A DNA stretch of 64,000 bases from Stercorarius parasiticus (Eukaryota > Chordata > Aves > Charadriiformes > Stercorariidae). Positions 1 through 15,255 of this stretch are shown here, one piece after another. The stretch is from contig VWZL01000203.1 of assembly GCA_013396915.1 (NCBI GenBank), positions 401,689-465,688 of the forward strand. Reading direction: 5' to 3'. A model generated the notes under the pieces. That model was not told the DNA's origin and did no database searches. It was given only the letters and a program-made list of their open reading frames with translations. Position numbers and translations under genes: made by a program. Within the stretch, counting starts at the first letter, position 1. Every line of letters begins with the position of its first letter.

Positions 1-275
1 TGTTTTCCTGAAGGTTAACTGATATCTGAAATATGTCATTACAAGGCATAAAATTGGTAAGTGAAGAATTTCCATAGTTTTGAAGTTACACTTTTGACAG
101 TCAGAGTTAAGGGTTGTGTCTTTGATTTGCATTATTTCTTAATTTCTAAGTGGGAAGCATTAACCAGAGACTAATAACCTTTCAAGGAAACATGTGCCAA
201 AGAGTGTTTTTCTTTCCCAAATTTGAGGTTACATATGCTGATAGAATTTTAGGAATTAAGAGTCTCTCAAGATGT

Positions 276-488
276 TTACAGACACCTATTTGGCAGTATC
301 TTGTCTTTGTGTAAAATGGTATCTCTTAGTTCACAAGACTCAATAAGGGTAACAGGGCTCTCAGCTCTGGAACCTGCAGCATGTAATTCAAAATCTGCAT
401 CTTCGCTGTATCCGATTCCTGTGTCCCAAATCACTGAACCTGACATTAACTCTTTACCAGTGAATGAAAACAATGGCTGCAGAGACAT
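276..488 (-). other. unidentified minus-strand open frame, possible exon or gene remnant
   Basis: A 70-codon open frame opposite to DNAH8. I do not recognise the product. The predicted peptide has a mixed, protein-like composition (for example GSVIWDTGIGYSEDADFELH). On the minus strand the segment reading PLFSFTGKEL is preceded by CTGCAG after a moderately T-rich stretch, and its other end reads AATAG followed by GTGTCTG, so it could be bounded by an acceptor and a donor. It could equally be a chance frame or a decayed retrocopy. There is no start context, no neighbouring exon and no homology that I can name. Confidence 0.2.
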
Positions 489-1254
489 TTATAAAATATT
501 CGGATGTTTTGCTTGGTTTTCTAAGGGAAAAAGTGATCTGTGATGTCACTGTCTGACCATGTCGGTGCTCCTCTTTTTCATCATCCTTGAATACTTTTTT
601 TTTTTTACATCTATTGGCTAGCTTCAACACAACAGATTTCTCACAAATTAACTTTAAATGCTTATGAGTTTTATAAACGTCAGAACTTCACAGTAGTCCA
701 GAAAAAACACAAAATACTTTTTCCCCTCAGGGAAAGGCAGCTAGGTATTAAACATTCTGTTTGACAGCAACCAGGGAGCTAGTAACTGAAGGTACTGTCA
801 ACCACACCAGCACCAAGAGAGCTCTAAACCAGACACAGACTGCTGTATATACCTGATTACAGAAAATATGAAATTATATCAGTGGGAGAGATAAGTGATA
901 AAGGATGCAAAACCAAGGGAAATTTGATCTAGGCTTTATTACTTTTCCTGCTAAGAATATACTTTATCATTTACATTAGGATATTCCTGTGGGGGATCAA
1001 CTGCTTGATTCTTAATGTGTAGGCTCTGTAAAAGTGTGGTCAAAGAGGTAAATATTCATTTAACTCTTTTGCTGGGCTTTTAGCCATTAGAAGTATATAA
1101 TTTTCATTTTCTTAGTGAATAATTTCAGGACCACTAACCAGAAGTAGAGGAGAAGGTGGTTATATCTTTTTAGTTTTCATGTCTGTCTCCAAAGCAGTAT
1201 GTAAATATTTGCCACGTGTATTACTGGTATTGTAAATTGAAGTAAATATTCGAG

Positions 1255-1570
1255 AATCATAGAATGATTTGAGTTGGAAGGGACTTTAAAGATTGGCTAG
1301 TTCCACCTTCCCTGCCATGGGCAGGGAGACCTCCCACTTGACTAGGTTACTCAAAACCCCATCCAGCCTGGCCTTGAACACTTCCAGGGATAAGGCATCC
1401 ACGACTTCTCTGGGCAATCTGTTCCAGTGTCTCGCCATCCTCAGAGTGAAGAATTTCTTCCTAATATCTAATCTAAATCTACCCTCTTTCAGTTTAACAC
1501 TGTTAGCCCTTGTCCTGTCACTACACTCCCTAATAAAGAGTCCCTTCCCATTATATTTGTATAAGGATGT
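1255..1570 (-). mobile_element. CR1 LINE 3' fragment, antisense
   Basis: The left edge (AATCATAGAATGATTTGAG, then TTGGAAGGGACTTT) is the reverse complement of the typical avian CR1 3' terminus. The body (CCATCCAGCCTGGCCTTGAACACTTCC, GGCAATCTGTTCCAGTG in parts) is CR1 3' region. The element is strongly 5'-truncated and diverged. The 96-codon plus-strand frame across it is only the antisense of CR1. Confidence 0.88.
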
Positions 1571-1912
1571 GAAATTTAAGTAACTTTGTTTTGGTTTTTG
1601 TTTGCCAATAAAGAGTTTGTGATGATAAGCAGCAGATAAGCTATCTTTTAATGCAAACTGCAGTATTTCTGTGTATTTGCAAAGAACAAAACAGTGGTTA
1701 AAACTGTTAAATATTATGATATGTTAGTAGGGCATTTGCATTATTTTTTACTAAAAAGGTAGACTAATTGACACAAATTGGAATTTTGCATAGAAAGTGT
1801 TGACATCAGAACAAGCTACTTCATATTTCCTGGTCTGTTTATAAAATGTTTAAACAATTCCTATTTTGACAAAAGAGGCATTTACTACTGAATCAGTTTA
1901 ACTCCACTGCAG

Positions 1913-2153
1913 GTGTCGTAGACTACCTAAAGGACTCCAACACTGGCAAGCATTTTCAGATCTCAAGAATAAAATTGATGATTTTAGTGAGTCTTGTTAT
2001 TTGTTGGAAATGATGAGCGACAAAGCAATGAAGCAAAGACATTGGGATCGCATTGCTGAAACAACAGGGCATCAGTTTGATATTGAATCTGATTCCTTTT
2101 GCCTTCGAAACATCATGGAAGCACCAATTCTTAAACATAAAGATGATATTGAG
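1913..2153 (+). CDS. DNAH8: DNAH8 exon 1 of window (linker)
   Basis: The exon encodes residues 1-80 after one base that completes the previous codon. It begins [14 protein letters not shown] and contains [11 protein letters not shown], the conserved RHW signature of the dynein heavy chain linker (DHC_N2), the lever that swings during the power stroke. The acceptor is CTGCAG at 1907-1912 and the donor GTAGGT at 2154. It ends in phase 0 with DDIE. The exon upstream lies outside the window. Confidence 0.95.
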
Positions 2154-3167
2154 GTAGGTGCATACATTTTTCCCCTCTTTGTTAATTTTATATTGTCAGC
2201 AAAAATAATACGATTACTTATAAAATTATCACTTTTTAAAAACAATTTTTACTTTGTTGAAGTCCTTGACTCTCAATCAGACCACACTAGCTTAAAATAG
2301 TTTATATTTTATTTAGAAATTCTTATCCATATGAACAAAGACAGATGTAGCAGCTGGAATCTTTGTCCACTTATTTCTAGATAATCTCTTCACATTCTTC
2401 CTGTTCCTATTTTCTGTGATTTTCTTAGCCCTTTTTAAACAGGAAAAAACAAACAAACAAAACTTCAAATGATCGTGGTCACCTGATTTTTTAACTCTGT
2501 GGTTGCCTTAAAGATTTGTAAATAAATCAGAAATTTTAGACGAAGGCTCCATGCTTATTAATATTTAATATTAATTAAATACATACCATACAACTGAACC
2601 ATACAACTTCTCAAGATCCCCCACATAAACTGAAAAATTCTTAATGGAGTTTGCAAATTTTATATAATAGTGTTCAAAATCTACTGTTATATTCATACTT
2701 GATTTATATGGAAGCATTCCAAGGTGATTGCTTTATTTTGAATTAAGCTCTGGTTTGAATAGAATGTTGGACTTGATGACCTTTCCAACCTGTACTATTC
2801 TTAGATTCTGTGATTCTATAAATTGAAATGTGATAAGATTGAGACTCATCTGGTGATGATTCTACATCACCACCCTAAACCTTGTAGGAATAATGGTTCA
2901 GAAATCTTGTTACACAGAAATAACAAAATGTGAAGCCATGGAAACAGTATATCCATGCATTTCCAAGTGTCCATTTTTCAGTTATCCATACACGTAATTT
3001 GAGTGAGTAAAATCATTAGCGTGGTTTCTGCATTTGTGTGTCACATTTCTGTACTATTTTATAGAATTTCATATATTGGTTTTAAATTCTATTACTAGAT
3101 GTCTAATATTAGGAAAAATGTCATTTCTGAAGAAAGAAGATTCTAAAATATGGTTCTGTCTTTGCAG
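2154..3167 (+). other. intron 1
   Basis: A 1,014-base AT-rich intron. It contains only a short plus-strand CR1 3' tail near 2764-2821. Confidence 0.85.
2764..2821 (+). mobile_element. CR1 LINE 3' tail fragment, sense
   Basis: GTTGGACTTGATGACC, then TTCCAACC, then GATTCTGTGATTCTAT match the extreme 3' end of avian CR1 in the sense direction. Only about 60 bases are recognisable. Confidence 0.8.
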
Positions 3168-3367
3168 GATATATGCATATCTGCTACAAAGGAAAAAGAT
3201 ATAGAAGCCAAACTAGCTCAAATAGCTGAAATTTGGGGAAGCCAAGTTCTGAGCTTTTCGTCATTCAAAGGGAGAGGAGAGTTACTGTTAAAGGGAACTG
3301 AATCATCAGAAATTATAATGTTGATGGAGGACAGTTTAATGATTCTTGGCTCTTTACTGACCAATAG
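3168..3367 (+). CDS. DNAH8: DNAH8 exon 2 (linker)
   Basis: The exon encodes residues 81-146 and the first two bases of Arg147. It reads [16 protein letters not shown] through the conserved [13 protein letters not shown] and [15 protein letters not shown], which is linker sequence found across axonemal heavy chains. The acceptor is TTGCAG and the donor GTACTT, the latter a fairly weak match to consensus. The upstream phase-0 junction joins DDIE to DICI. Confidence 0.95.
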
Positions 3368-3714
3368 GTACTTTTAAATTGATTGTGTGTGGTATTTTCA
3401 GAAACACACTGACATAGCAACTGTCTTATTATTAGGCTAAATCAGCAGTAAATTTGAATGGAATATTATTTTTTAATGAAAAAGAATATTAATATGTCTA
3501 ATGAAAAAAATCCTCAACTGGAAGATTTTCATTTATTAGTAGCAAACTATTGTCTCAATATATTTGAATGTAATCAAGCTGGTAGAAACTTTCTACGAGC
3601 TTCTTCTTGCTCTAAGTGAAACGAGCTGTTTGGGGTTTTTTTCACCGTTTAAGTATTTATTTTATAATAGATTTATTTAGAATTAAATAATTTTTGCTTC
3701 TCATCCTTTTCTAG
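3368..3714 (+). other. intron 2
   Basis: A 347-base AT-rich intron with nothing recognisable in it. Confidence 0.85.
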
Positions 3715-3868
3715 GTACAATGCACCATTTAAAAAGGAAATTCAGAGCTGGATTTATAAACTAAGCAGCTCTACAGACATAATTGAAGAATGGCTGGTTG
3801 TGCAGAACCTCTGGGTTTATCTTGAAGCTGTTTTTGTGGGGGGAGATATCGCAAAACAATTACCCCAG
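3715..3868 (+). CDS. DNAH8: DNAH8 exon 3 (linker)
   Basis: The exon starts with the last base of Arg147 and runs to residue 198. It reads [17 protein letters not shown] and [26 protein letters not shown]; the WxxVQxxWxYLExIF pattern is a hallmark of the dynein linker. The acceptor is TTCTAG, the donor GTAAAC. It is followed by a very short intron of 103 bases. Confidence 0.96.
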
Positions 3869-3971
3869 GTAAACTTTACAATGCTTGCATATTATTGTCT
3901 ATTAAAAGCTATCTGTGTAATAATTTCCAACAGATTATGCTGTGAAAGTACTTATTTTTTGCTATATATAG

Positions 3972-4135
3972 GAAGCAAAGCGTTTTCAGAATATTGACAA
4001 ATCATGGATAAGAATAATGCAACGAGCTCATGAAAACCCAAATGTAATTAACTGTTGTGTTGGAGATGAGACTATGGAGCAACTTCTCCCTCATTTACAT
4101 GAACAGTTGGAAGTGTGTCAGAAATCACTTACAGG
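3972..4135 (+). CDS. DNAH8: DNAH8 exon 4 (linker)
   Basis: The exon encodes residues 199-252 plus two bases of Gly253. It reads [23 protein letters not shown] and ends with the conserved [10 protein letters not shown]. The acceptor is TATATAG, with a poor pyrimidine tract because the intron is AT-rich; the donor is GTATGA. It is bounded by introns of 103 and 142 bases. Confidence 0.95.
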
Positions 4136-4275
4136 GTATGAATTGTTTGATTTTTTTAATGCAGTATTATTTTAAGTAGTTTATATGAGTTATTAATAGA
4201 ATTTCAGTCTTTCCCTCTTGTGTAGAAGAAATTGAAGAGCTGAAATAGTCTAATAAAAATCTTGTTCCATTTTAA

Positions 4276-4990
<715 letters not shown>

Positions 4991-5095
4991 CCACATCTGC
5001 CTTCTATATCTGACAATATAAATGAAGTAGAGTTTCACACAAAGGATTATGATCGCATACTGGCAGTCATATCAAGAGAAGGAGAAAAAATTCCA
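4991..5095 (+). CDS. DNAH8: DNAH8 exon 6 (linker)
   Basis: The exon encodes residues 288-322, PHLPSISDNINEV through YDRILAVISREGEKIP. The phase is 0 at both ends. The acceptor is CTTACAG and the donor GTAATT. The end EKIP replaces EKIV as I recall it in mammals, a minor change next to the splice site. Confidence 0.95.
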
Positions 5096-5372
5096 GTAAT
5101 TACCTGAAAACTTTTTTCCTAGAATGTTGTTAATAGATAAATCATTGTTATTAAACATATAAGAATATATTAAATTGAATTATTGTTAATTACAAACTAA
5201 CATTTCAATGATTGGTGTAACAAAACTATAATATGTCTTCATTAAATAAATTTCTAGTATGTTTATTGAAATTAAACCTGTAGTTGTCTTGAATAGAAAT
5301 TTGGTAACTATTTAGTTGGGGAGAGAAGTTTGGTAACTAAGTTCTGTTTTGTACCTTTTATTAATGTTTCAG

Positions 5373-5534
5373 TTGGACACTCCAGTCATTGCAAAAGGAC
5401 CAGTAGAGCTTTGGTTGCAGGATTTATTGCATGTGCAGCAGATGTCATTGCATGGTATAATTAGGGCAGCATATTACCAAATTAGTGACCCAGGATATCA
5501 GTTGCTGAATTTTCTTAACCATTTCCCAGCACAG
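5373..5534 (+). CDS. DNAH8: DNAH8 exon 7 (linker)
   Basis: The exon encodes residues 323-376. It reads LDTPVIAKGPVELWLQDLL and ends FLNHFPAQ. The motif GPVExWL is typical of the linker. The phase is 0 at both ends (162 bases). The acceptor is TTTCAG and the donor GTGAGA. Confidence 0.95.
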
Positions 5535-7387
5535 GTGAGATTACAGGATGTGGTTTTGTGTGTGCAGTCCGAGTAGTGTGTGGGGAGAGGTGGGATGTAA
5601 AGAGCATATGGGATTGTCTAAATAAGGAAGATTTCATAGAGGAAGTAAGGATATGGATCTACTCAGTAGAAGGCTGACTTCAATTTTGGTACCCTATATA
5701 TAGCTTAATATTTTTCATGTAATCTACTTTAAAATGACTTTTTTCTGGTCTTGGAGAATATAAAGTAGAGCTTATATTTTCTGTGATGGATATTGAACCC
5801 CTTTCAGATGCAAATAAAATTTCATGTGCAGATTGATTTCTCTCTCATAATTTAAGATTGCAAGAGCTATGATTATGATTATTTATCTCATCATTTAGAT
5901 GTACCTCATAGTTCATATATTTGTCACTATGATAATGCAGTCCTAGTAGAAGCCTATCTTGAAGGATTCTATTTGCCTAGAGACTCCTTCATTTTACTGA
6001 TAATCCATAAATTTAATTAACAAGTAATGAATTGTTTCCCATCCTCTAAAAATTCTGACTCTGTAATTTGCTAATCAGTACAGTGCTGGGTGTATTTTTT
6101 AATAGAAATTCTGCAAATATTAAAGCTGGGCAATACATTGCTCGTTTAAAAAACAATTAAGTATACCTAAATATTTAATAGAATTATCTTAAAGCTGTAT
6201 TTGTGATGTAATGATGTATTATTTCAGCAGTATTTATTTTTAAAAGTCTGCTACTTTTCTTTAAACAGATAAGGACTGTCTTTCTTGTTTGCATGTCAGA
6301 CATTTTGAAGTGCCTTTATTACCATCTGCAAAGATCATCTTTCCCATGTCTTGTTAATCCAAATGTTTTTATGTTCAAAGAATTATTTGTGTTAGAAGAG
6401 GGGAAGAAATTTAAAGTACAGAGAAAGAAAAGCTGTGTTGTAGGACAGAGAAGAAATAGGTCAAAATACTGTCAAATATTTGAAATGTTTTCTTTCCTTC
6501 AAACTGCCTTTTTCCTGTCTTAGAAGCTTCTGTTATAGCTAGCATGAAAAAGTTACATCCAAAGATTTAATTTTTTATTCCTCTTACTAATTGGTCATTC
6601 TAAAATAAATTTATTTTAGACTCTACTGATGATAGCCTAATGATTCTAAAATGGTGAGATATTTCCTACTACAGAATCTCTGTAACTGTGAACTCACTAC
6701 AGGTATAGGGAGATAGAAAAGTAGAAAGAGTGGGTAAGTCAGATTTTTAGGTCTTGGTGCTTTCTGAATGTAGATATGGGGGGCAGTGGGGGGAAGTACT
6801 GATACAGTTCTCATCTATCCTGTTTTGTCATGGGTGTGTCTGATACCATAAATCAAAATCAATCCAAGACTGTAGTTTACATGCAACATCCTATGACTCT
6901 CTAGATTTATTTGGAAGCAAAATAGCTCGTAGTTGTGCTCTAGTCTGTACTCCAGTCATAACAGCATGTTAGAAAGATAGCAATCCATTTCTTTTTTTTT
7001 TTTTATTGTTCTTTAATTAGTTATGAATTGGCAATGTGAAGTTTTCAGAAGGAGTTCTCCCCACAATTTGAGACCTGATTATGTTTGTGATACTGGAGTA
7101 CACTAAGGGATTGTAAGTTAACTGAGAATCATCCTTAATTTGAATATATCTCAGTATCTGATAAATTTGCATAAGTTTTTAAATGTTTTCTCAGGAGTTT
7201 CCAGTATGACAGCAGAGCCAATTAGCTCAGGCACAGTATCCTGGTGAGATAGCCTCATGCTGGGAGTAGCGATAATTTGGACTCTCCACACCACAATTTG
7301 TTGTTCCTATTACACCTAAGGCTTCTGTAATAAGGCTAGTGTTCAACAAGTTATTCTTTGTATTTTTTTCACATATTAAATTTGTAG
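5535..7387 (+). other. intron 7
   Basis: A 1,853-base AT-rich intron. I see no repeat family or gene in it; there is a poly-T run near 6990-7004. Confidence 0.75.
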
Positions 7388-7612
7388 GTTGGATTACTAG
7401 GAATTCAAATGTTGTGGACTCATGATTCAGAAGCAGCTCTACAGAATGCTAAAGAGGACAGAAAAATCATGCAAGTAACCAATGGGAGATTTCTGGAGAT
7501 TCTGAATATGTTGATTAGCCAGACCACGCATGATCTTTCCCATTTTGACAGAGTGAAATTTGAAACGCTTATTACCATTCATGTCCATCAGCGTGATATT
7601 TTTGATGATTTG
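7388..7612 (+). CDS. DNAH8: DNAH8 exon 8 (linker)
   Basis: The exon encodes residues 377-451. It begins [18 protein letters not shown] and ends [16 protein letters not shown], a strongly conserved stretch leading to the linker neck. The phase is 0 at both ends (225 bases). The acceptor is TTGTAG and the donor GTAAAG. Confidence 0.96.
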
Positions 7613-8719
7613 GTAAAGTACAAATTTTGGTTTCTGACAATTAAATGCATTTTCTGTCATAATAATTTTTCTTATATGTGGTAACTACACTTATATATGT
7701 GTATGCATGTGTTTGTAAGACAGAGATGTCCATAATCTCACTGTAGTAAAAATAGTAGACTTTTGCTTAAACTAGAATAAAATCCATCGGCTTTGTAATC
7801 TAAATATTTGCTCCAATTTTTTACACTTTTCTTAGCATATTTCAATTTTTCACTTCTTCCTACAGAATTGTTTTGATAGACCAAAACTTCTAGTATGTCC
7901 TTTCTTTGAAAAACTGTTGTATTACTCTTACTTGCATAATTAAAAAGTCAAGTCTGCTGAGGGCGTTGTAGCTTTATCATCATAAATAATTTCCTCGTGG
8001 CTTGTTACAGAATCTCAGTAGTTGGCAGTAGGCTGCGCTTTAGCTCCACCCATTCTAGAGTTACAGCAATGATAGCAACATCTTCCATATCTTCTAGTTC
8101 CTTCTTTCTGTCTCTCCTACTCCTTCCGATATCAGGCTACTGGAATTCTTTCTGGTTCTTAAGGAGAATACATAGAAGACAAACAAACAAAAAACCATCC
8201 TAAAATCAACAGATAATGCCAATCCTATATTTGAACTTTTTAGACTGCTAAATTGTTTACATTCCTTTATTCTTTGAGGAATGCCATCCCTCAACACTAC
8301 ATCTCTCACATATTTTTATTGCTGATAACAGAAGCTTGTTAGATTCTACACAATTCGCTTTCCATACCTCAGTGAGATCCTTCTTTCATTATACCCTTTG
8401 TTCCAATGTGTTTGGTGAGTTTAGCAGTGTGTTGTTTACTTATTTCACTTGGATGGTGAGCTGCATTACCAAAGCAATTTAAGATTTATTTGATTAAGAA
8501 GTTGTGATGACCGGGTTAAGGGATAAGGACATTGTTTAATACTAGTTTAGCATACATCTGAACGTATTATGTGATGCTTATATGTATTTCAGTTTACTTA
8601 TGTAGGAACTTTAACCTGAGTCACTCATTATTCTCATAAAATAAGTATTTTATCACAGTTATTAAAGACAAATGTGGATGCTCAGTTATAACGTATACAT
8701 TTATTTACTTTCTTTTAAG
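7613..8719 (+). other. intron 8
   Basis: A 1,107-base intron. Apart from ordinary AT-rich sequence I see no recognisable element. Confidence 0.7.
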
Positions 8720-8892
8720 GTAAAAATGCACATCAAATCACCAACTGATTTTGAATGGTTAAAGCAGTCTAGATTCTACTTTAAGGAGGATCTTGATCAA
8801 GTCTTGGTATCCATTACAGATGTGGATTTTGTTTACCAAAATGAATTTCTGGGTTGCACTGATCGTCTGGTTATAACACCTCTTACAGACAG
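8720..8892 (+). CDS. DNAH8: DNAH8 exon 9 (linker end / AAA1 entry)
   Basis: The exon encodes residues 452-508 plus two bases of Arg509. [15 protein letters not shown] closes the linker, and [20 protein letters not shown] is the conserved entry to AAA1. The acceptor is TTAAG, where the exon begins with GTA (Val), so GGTAAAAA straddles the acceptor and looks like a donor but is not one. The true donor is GTTAGA at 8893, a weak match. Confidence 0.95.
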
Positions 8893-11640
<2,748 letters not shown>

Positions 11641-12849
11641 TATGGTATTGTATGTATTGAGAAGCAAGCGGTGAAACTATTAATTTTATTTTTTTTTTAG
11701 CAAGCAAATAATTGTGGCATGAGAGTACCTAAAGCTGTGGGTTTACAAACATATTGCCTCTTTGAAAGTCAGGCTATTCAGATTTAAAAAAAATCTTTGA
11801 GTACATGACAGAATCCCTTTAAATTGATTTAGCCTTGACTGTGTAACAATAATATATCCTAAATGAATTGGATAAATTTTTCACTTTTAAATAGCTATAT
11901 TTCAGTATGCATGAAAGAAAACTACTGTCTACTTGCATTCTAATATAATTTGGAAAAAAAAATGCTGCTACAAATTTTCTCATAAAATGTTGCTAAAGGA
12001 ACAACAATTTTCTTAGCTGCTACTAAATACATGTTATTTTTCCAAATTGAAATTAGGCAACTGTGAAATTGATCTTTTATAAAAATGTTATTGTTACTAA
12101 TATAGTGCTTGATTTCTCTTTCCATTTAATTTTCTTTCTCTGTGTTCCTCTCTTTCTTCCATAGACAAGGTCACACAGAGCATGTTGCTAGTATCCTGTA
12201 CCATTACGTGAAAAACTTGTAGTTTAGTGTGGACTTAAAATGGTAGTACTTATGCATAGAGATATATGCTCTAACATTAATATTTTCTGTCTTGTGAGAG
12301 TCAGAGTTTTAGTTAAACTCCTAGTTGGTTCAAAAACAATTTCCATTTTTAATTTTAACCTTTGTGATTTGTAAGAGGCAAGTAAAAAGTAATTGTGAGC
12401 CTTGTGAAGGCTGGAAGACACAAATGAAAATAAAAAACTTGGGATTTTTTTTGTTGTAACATTTAGGGCTAGTCTTTTGTAGCTCTGAGTCACTTATTTT
12501 TATTTTTTTAAATTAACAGTACAGCTTTTTGCAAATAGTTCAATTGCTGCTTTACAATAAAAGGCTACATTCACAGAAAGCTCTGGATGAAAGATCTGCC
12601 AAATGCCCCAAGATATCAGAAGTTTTTTTCTGATATTGATTCACTTTTAAGCTTTTTGTATAAATCAACTAGTATTAATTCAGATTGATCTGGAAATAGT
12701 CAGGTGAACTAGAGGAAGATAGGCCTTGGCCACAGGGCAGTAAATAAAACTAATCTTACTTAGTTATTTGAAGGAAAAGTCATCTAATTCAGATGTCTGA
12801 AATATGTGTGAACAACAACAGATAATAATTTTTTCTATCCCTATTTTAG
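11641..12849 (+). other. rest of intron 10
   Basis: AT-rich intron. The only structure seen is a 9-base stem hairpin at 12613-12636 (ATATCAGAA ... TTCTGATAT). No gene was recognised. Confidence 0.7.
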
Positions 12850-13037
12850 GTCTTGCACAGTCAGGATCTTGGGGATGTTTTGATGAATTCAACCGAATTG
12901 AGTTGCCTGTCTTGTCAGTAGCTGCACAGCAAATCTATATTATTTTAACAGCAAGAAAAGAAAGAAAAAAGCAGTTCATTTTTTCTGATGGAGATTGTGT
13001 AGATTTAAATCCAGAGTTTGGAATTTTCCTAACAATG
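12850..13037 (+). CDS. DNAH8: DNAH8 exon 11 (AAA1 Walker B)
   Basis: The exon encodes residues 569-631. It carries [20 protein letters not shown], with the Walker B Asp580-Glu581 pair of AAA1, then [17 protein letters not shown] and [10 protein letters not shown]. Both acidic residues for magnesium binding and hydrolysis are intact. The acceptor is TTTTAG; the donor [23 protein letters not shown] fits DNAH8 rather than DNAH5. Confidence 0.96.
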
Positions 13038-14964
13038 GTAAATGAAGTAATAATTCCAGAGATGTGACAAATTATACTATATAGAAGTTAATTAAATGGC
13101 AAGGTGAAAATAATTTATTTTATTAAGTGATGCTGTTGCTATAGAATTTGACTAAACTACTGGAACACATAAATAATCTGATTATTCATGAGTTGCATGC
13201 TTTCAGTTTTGCTTTAAGATTATTGAAAAGGTTCATAATTATGTCCCTACATTACTGTATTGCAATTCATTATGTAGATTAAGAGTTTGGCCAAACTTCC
13301 AGACTGCTCTGCTCACCAAGAGGACTGATGTTGTACTACCTTAGCTTGAAATGCTTTTACAGTATTAGTGAGAAAGATACTGTAGGGAAAAAAAAGAACA
13401 TTCACTTAAAGCAGGATATACAGGAAAGAGACTTTTCAAGGACATATGTCTTGTCTAATGGGTATTTATCATGGATATATAAATGAATTCTTCAAGCTGA
13501 TTTACAGAAGACAAGTATGGTGATTCTGGAATAAACCACCCTCCTTGTATTGTGGTGAAAACAGGTCTTTTCAAAACCTGTGCAAAAAATTATCAGATCT
13601 TTTCATTTGTTGATACAGGATCTGTATAAACTGGTAAATACAATGCTGGATGGCCCCTTTCGGCCTTTTGTGGCAAAGGGCCCATTCTGCTCTGTGCATC
13701 AATCCTGGAATCAGTGCAGGCATTGTGACAAAACTGTGCTTCTTATATCATGAAGTTTTTATGGGTGGTATTTGAGATACATTTTTCTCTTTCTTATAAT
13801 GACTACTTGTGAAAAAGACTGGCAGTGTATATAGATCAAAATTAGGTCCCACAACTGAATGGATAATCTGTGCAAAAAAGATATGCAAGGCAGTATGTAT
13901 AACGTTCCACCAGTTACCAACCATTACCCAAGGGAGAAACACAAACTGCTCCATTTAGAATATTAACTTTCAGAGTATGCTGTCTTTGTGCTATAGGGTT
14001 CCTGAGGCTTCATAGCGATAATTCCTCATGTACTCTCATGGTCAGGGAATTTCATAGTGTATGTTTCCTAATGCCAAGGCAGATGGCAATCCAAGATGAC
14101 TTTATGGGAAATTAAAATCTTCATCTGCATGTTTGAGTGCAGGATAATAACTGAAGAGGTCATAAATGTCTTTTGACTATTTCTAATTTCTTAGTGTCAC
14201 CTGTTATAAGTTATTCTTCATGTTTGCAGCAAATTTCCAGAAATCTTTTATTAGTCAAACTTTCTTGGTCATTAAAATGGTCATAAAAAAAACCACAAAA
14301 AAAGTTTTTGTGTTTTAAGTTTGACAGTGTTATTTTTACTGTGTCATTACAAAATATTCTCTGCATATTCTTGAACCATTATTAGAACCAGTTCTGTCAC
14401 TAAAAGATAATTACAATTTCTTATATGATTCTGACTTCAGTGGCTAGGATTCACTCACAAATTATTAAACATTCAGTGAGATTCTGTACTTTAAGGCTAG
14501 CCATTTAGACACGAGAAATAGAGAAGGGCATCCTAATATTTCTTCTCTGTAGACTGCTTGTTATCCTTTTTTTTTTATTTTTTTTTTATTATTTTGGCTC
14601 TTGTTAAACACTGAATTTTTAATATGTTACCAAACCTACCTCTTCTGCAAAATGGTAATGAGAACTTTATTTGCATTGGGAATACACTAGAAGAAATAGA
14701 CCAACTAGATTGTATCCCATGAAATTTTAAAATTCAAATTGCTGGCTTGTTATGATAAAGAAATTCAGTTATTACTCTGGCAATTATGCATAGGTTATTA
14801 AATTCATACTTATGGTTGCAGTTTTTTCTTCACATTTTAATGATTAGTAGACAAGAGTTCTAACCCTCAACATGTCTAGGTATTTATGGATAAATTTATT
14901 GAACAATAAAAAGTATATTATTTTTACTATTGTAAATAAGAATGCAGTGTGTTTTCTTATATAG
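13038..14964 (+). other. intron 11
   Basis: A 1,927-base AT-rich intron. I see poly-T tracts near 14564-14591 but no recognisable repeat or gene. Confidence 0.7.
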
Positions 14965-15051
14965 AATCCTGGATACGCTGGACGCCAAGAACTACCAGAA
15001 AATCTCAAAATGCAGTTTAGAAGTGTAGCAATGATGGTTCCAGATAAACAG
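14965..15051 (+). CDS. DNAH8: DNAH8 exon 12 (AAA1)
   Basis: The exon encodes residues 632-660. It begins [15 protein letters not shown], the near-invariant AAA1 segment (the Asn fits the sensor I position), and ends [10 protein letters not shown]. At 87 bases it is the smallest exon here; the phase is 0 on both sides. The acceptor is TATATAG, the donor GTATAA. It is followed by an intron of only 96 bases. Confidence 0.96.
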
Positions 15052-15147
15052 GTATAATTACTGACTGAACTGAAAAAAAAAATTATTTTACTTTGCTTAC
15101 CCATCTTCAGAAAAACTAATGGAATTTCTAAAAAAATTGTATTTCAG

Positions 15148-15255
15148 ATAATTATAAGAGTTAAGCTTGCAAGTTACGGATTTATTGATAATGTGTTCTT
15201 GTCTCAGAAATTCTTTGTTCTTTATCAACTTTGCGAGGAGCAGCTCACTAAGCAG
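15148..15255 (+). CDS. DNAH8: DNAH8 exon 13 (AAA1)
   Basis: The exon encodes residues 661-696, [20 protein letters not shown] through LCEEQLTKQ, the C-terminal helical part of AAA1. It is 108 bases, phase 0 at both ends. The acceptor is TTTCAG and the donor GTAGTG. Confidence 0.96.

Larger units (their letters stand above)
1..1912 (+). other. intron sequence upstream of the first exon in view
   Basis: No dynein exon is visible here; the first exon begins after the acceptor at 1911-1912. It holds a minus-strand CR1 piece at about 1255-1570 and a minus-strand open frame at 276-488 (listed separately). The remainder is AT-rich with nothing recognisable. Confidence 0.7.

Noticed and set aside
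1293..1583. 96-codon plus-strand frame
   Set aside because: It is the antisense of a CR1 3' fragment.
8719..8726. GGTAAAAA at the start of exon 9 as a donor
   Set aside because: The bases encode VKM at the exon start, in frame with exon 8, and the conserved protein continues through them.
12613..12636. Hairpin ATATCAGAA ... TTCTGATAT as a microRNA precursor
   Set aside because: The stem is only 9 base pairs, far too short for a microRNA hairpin.
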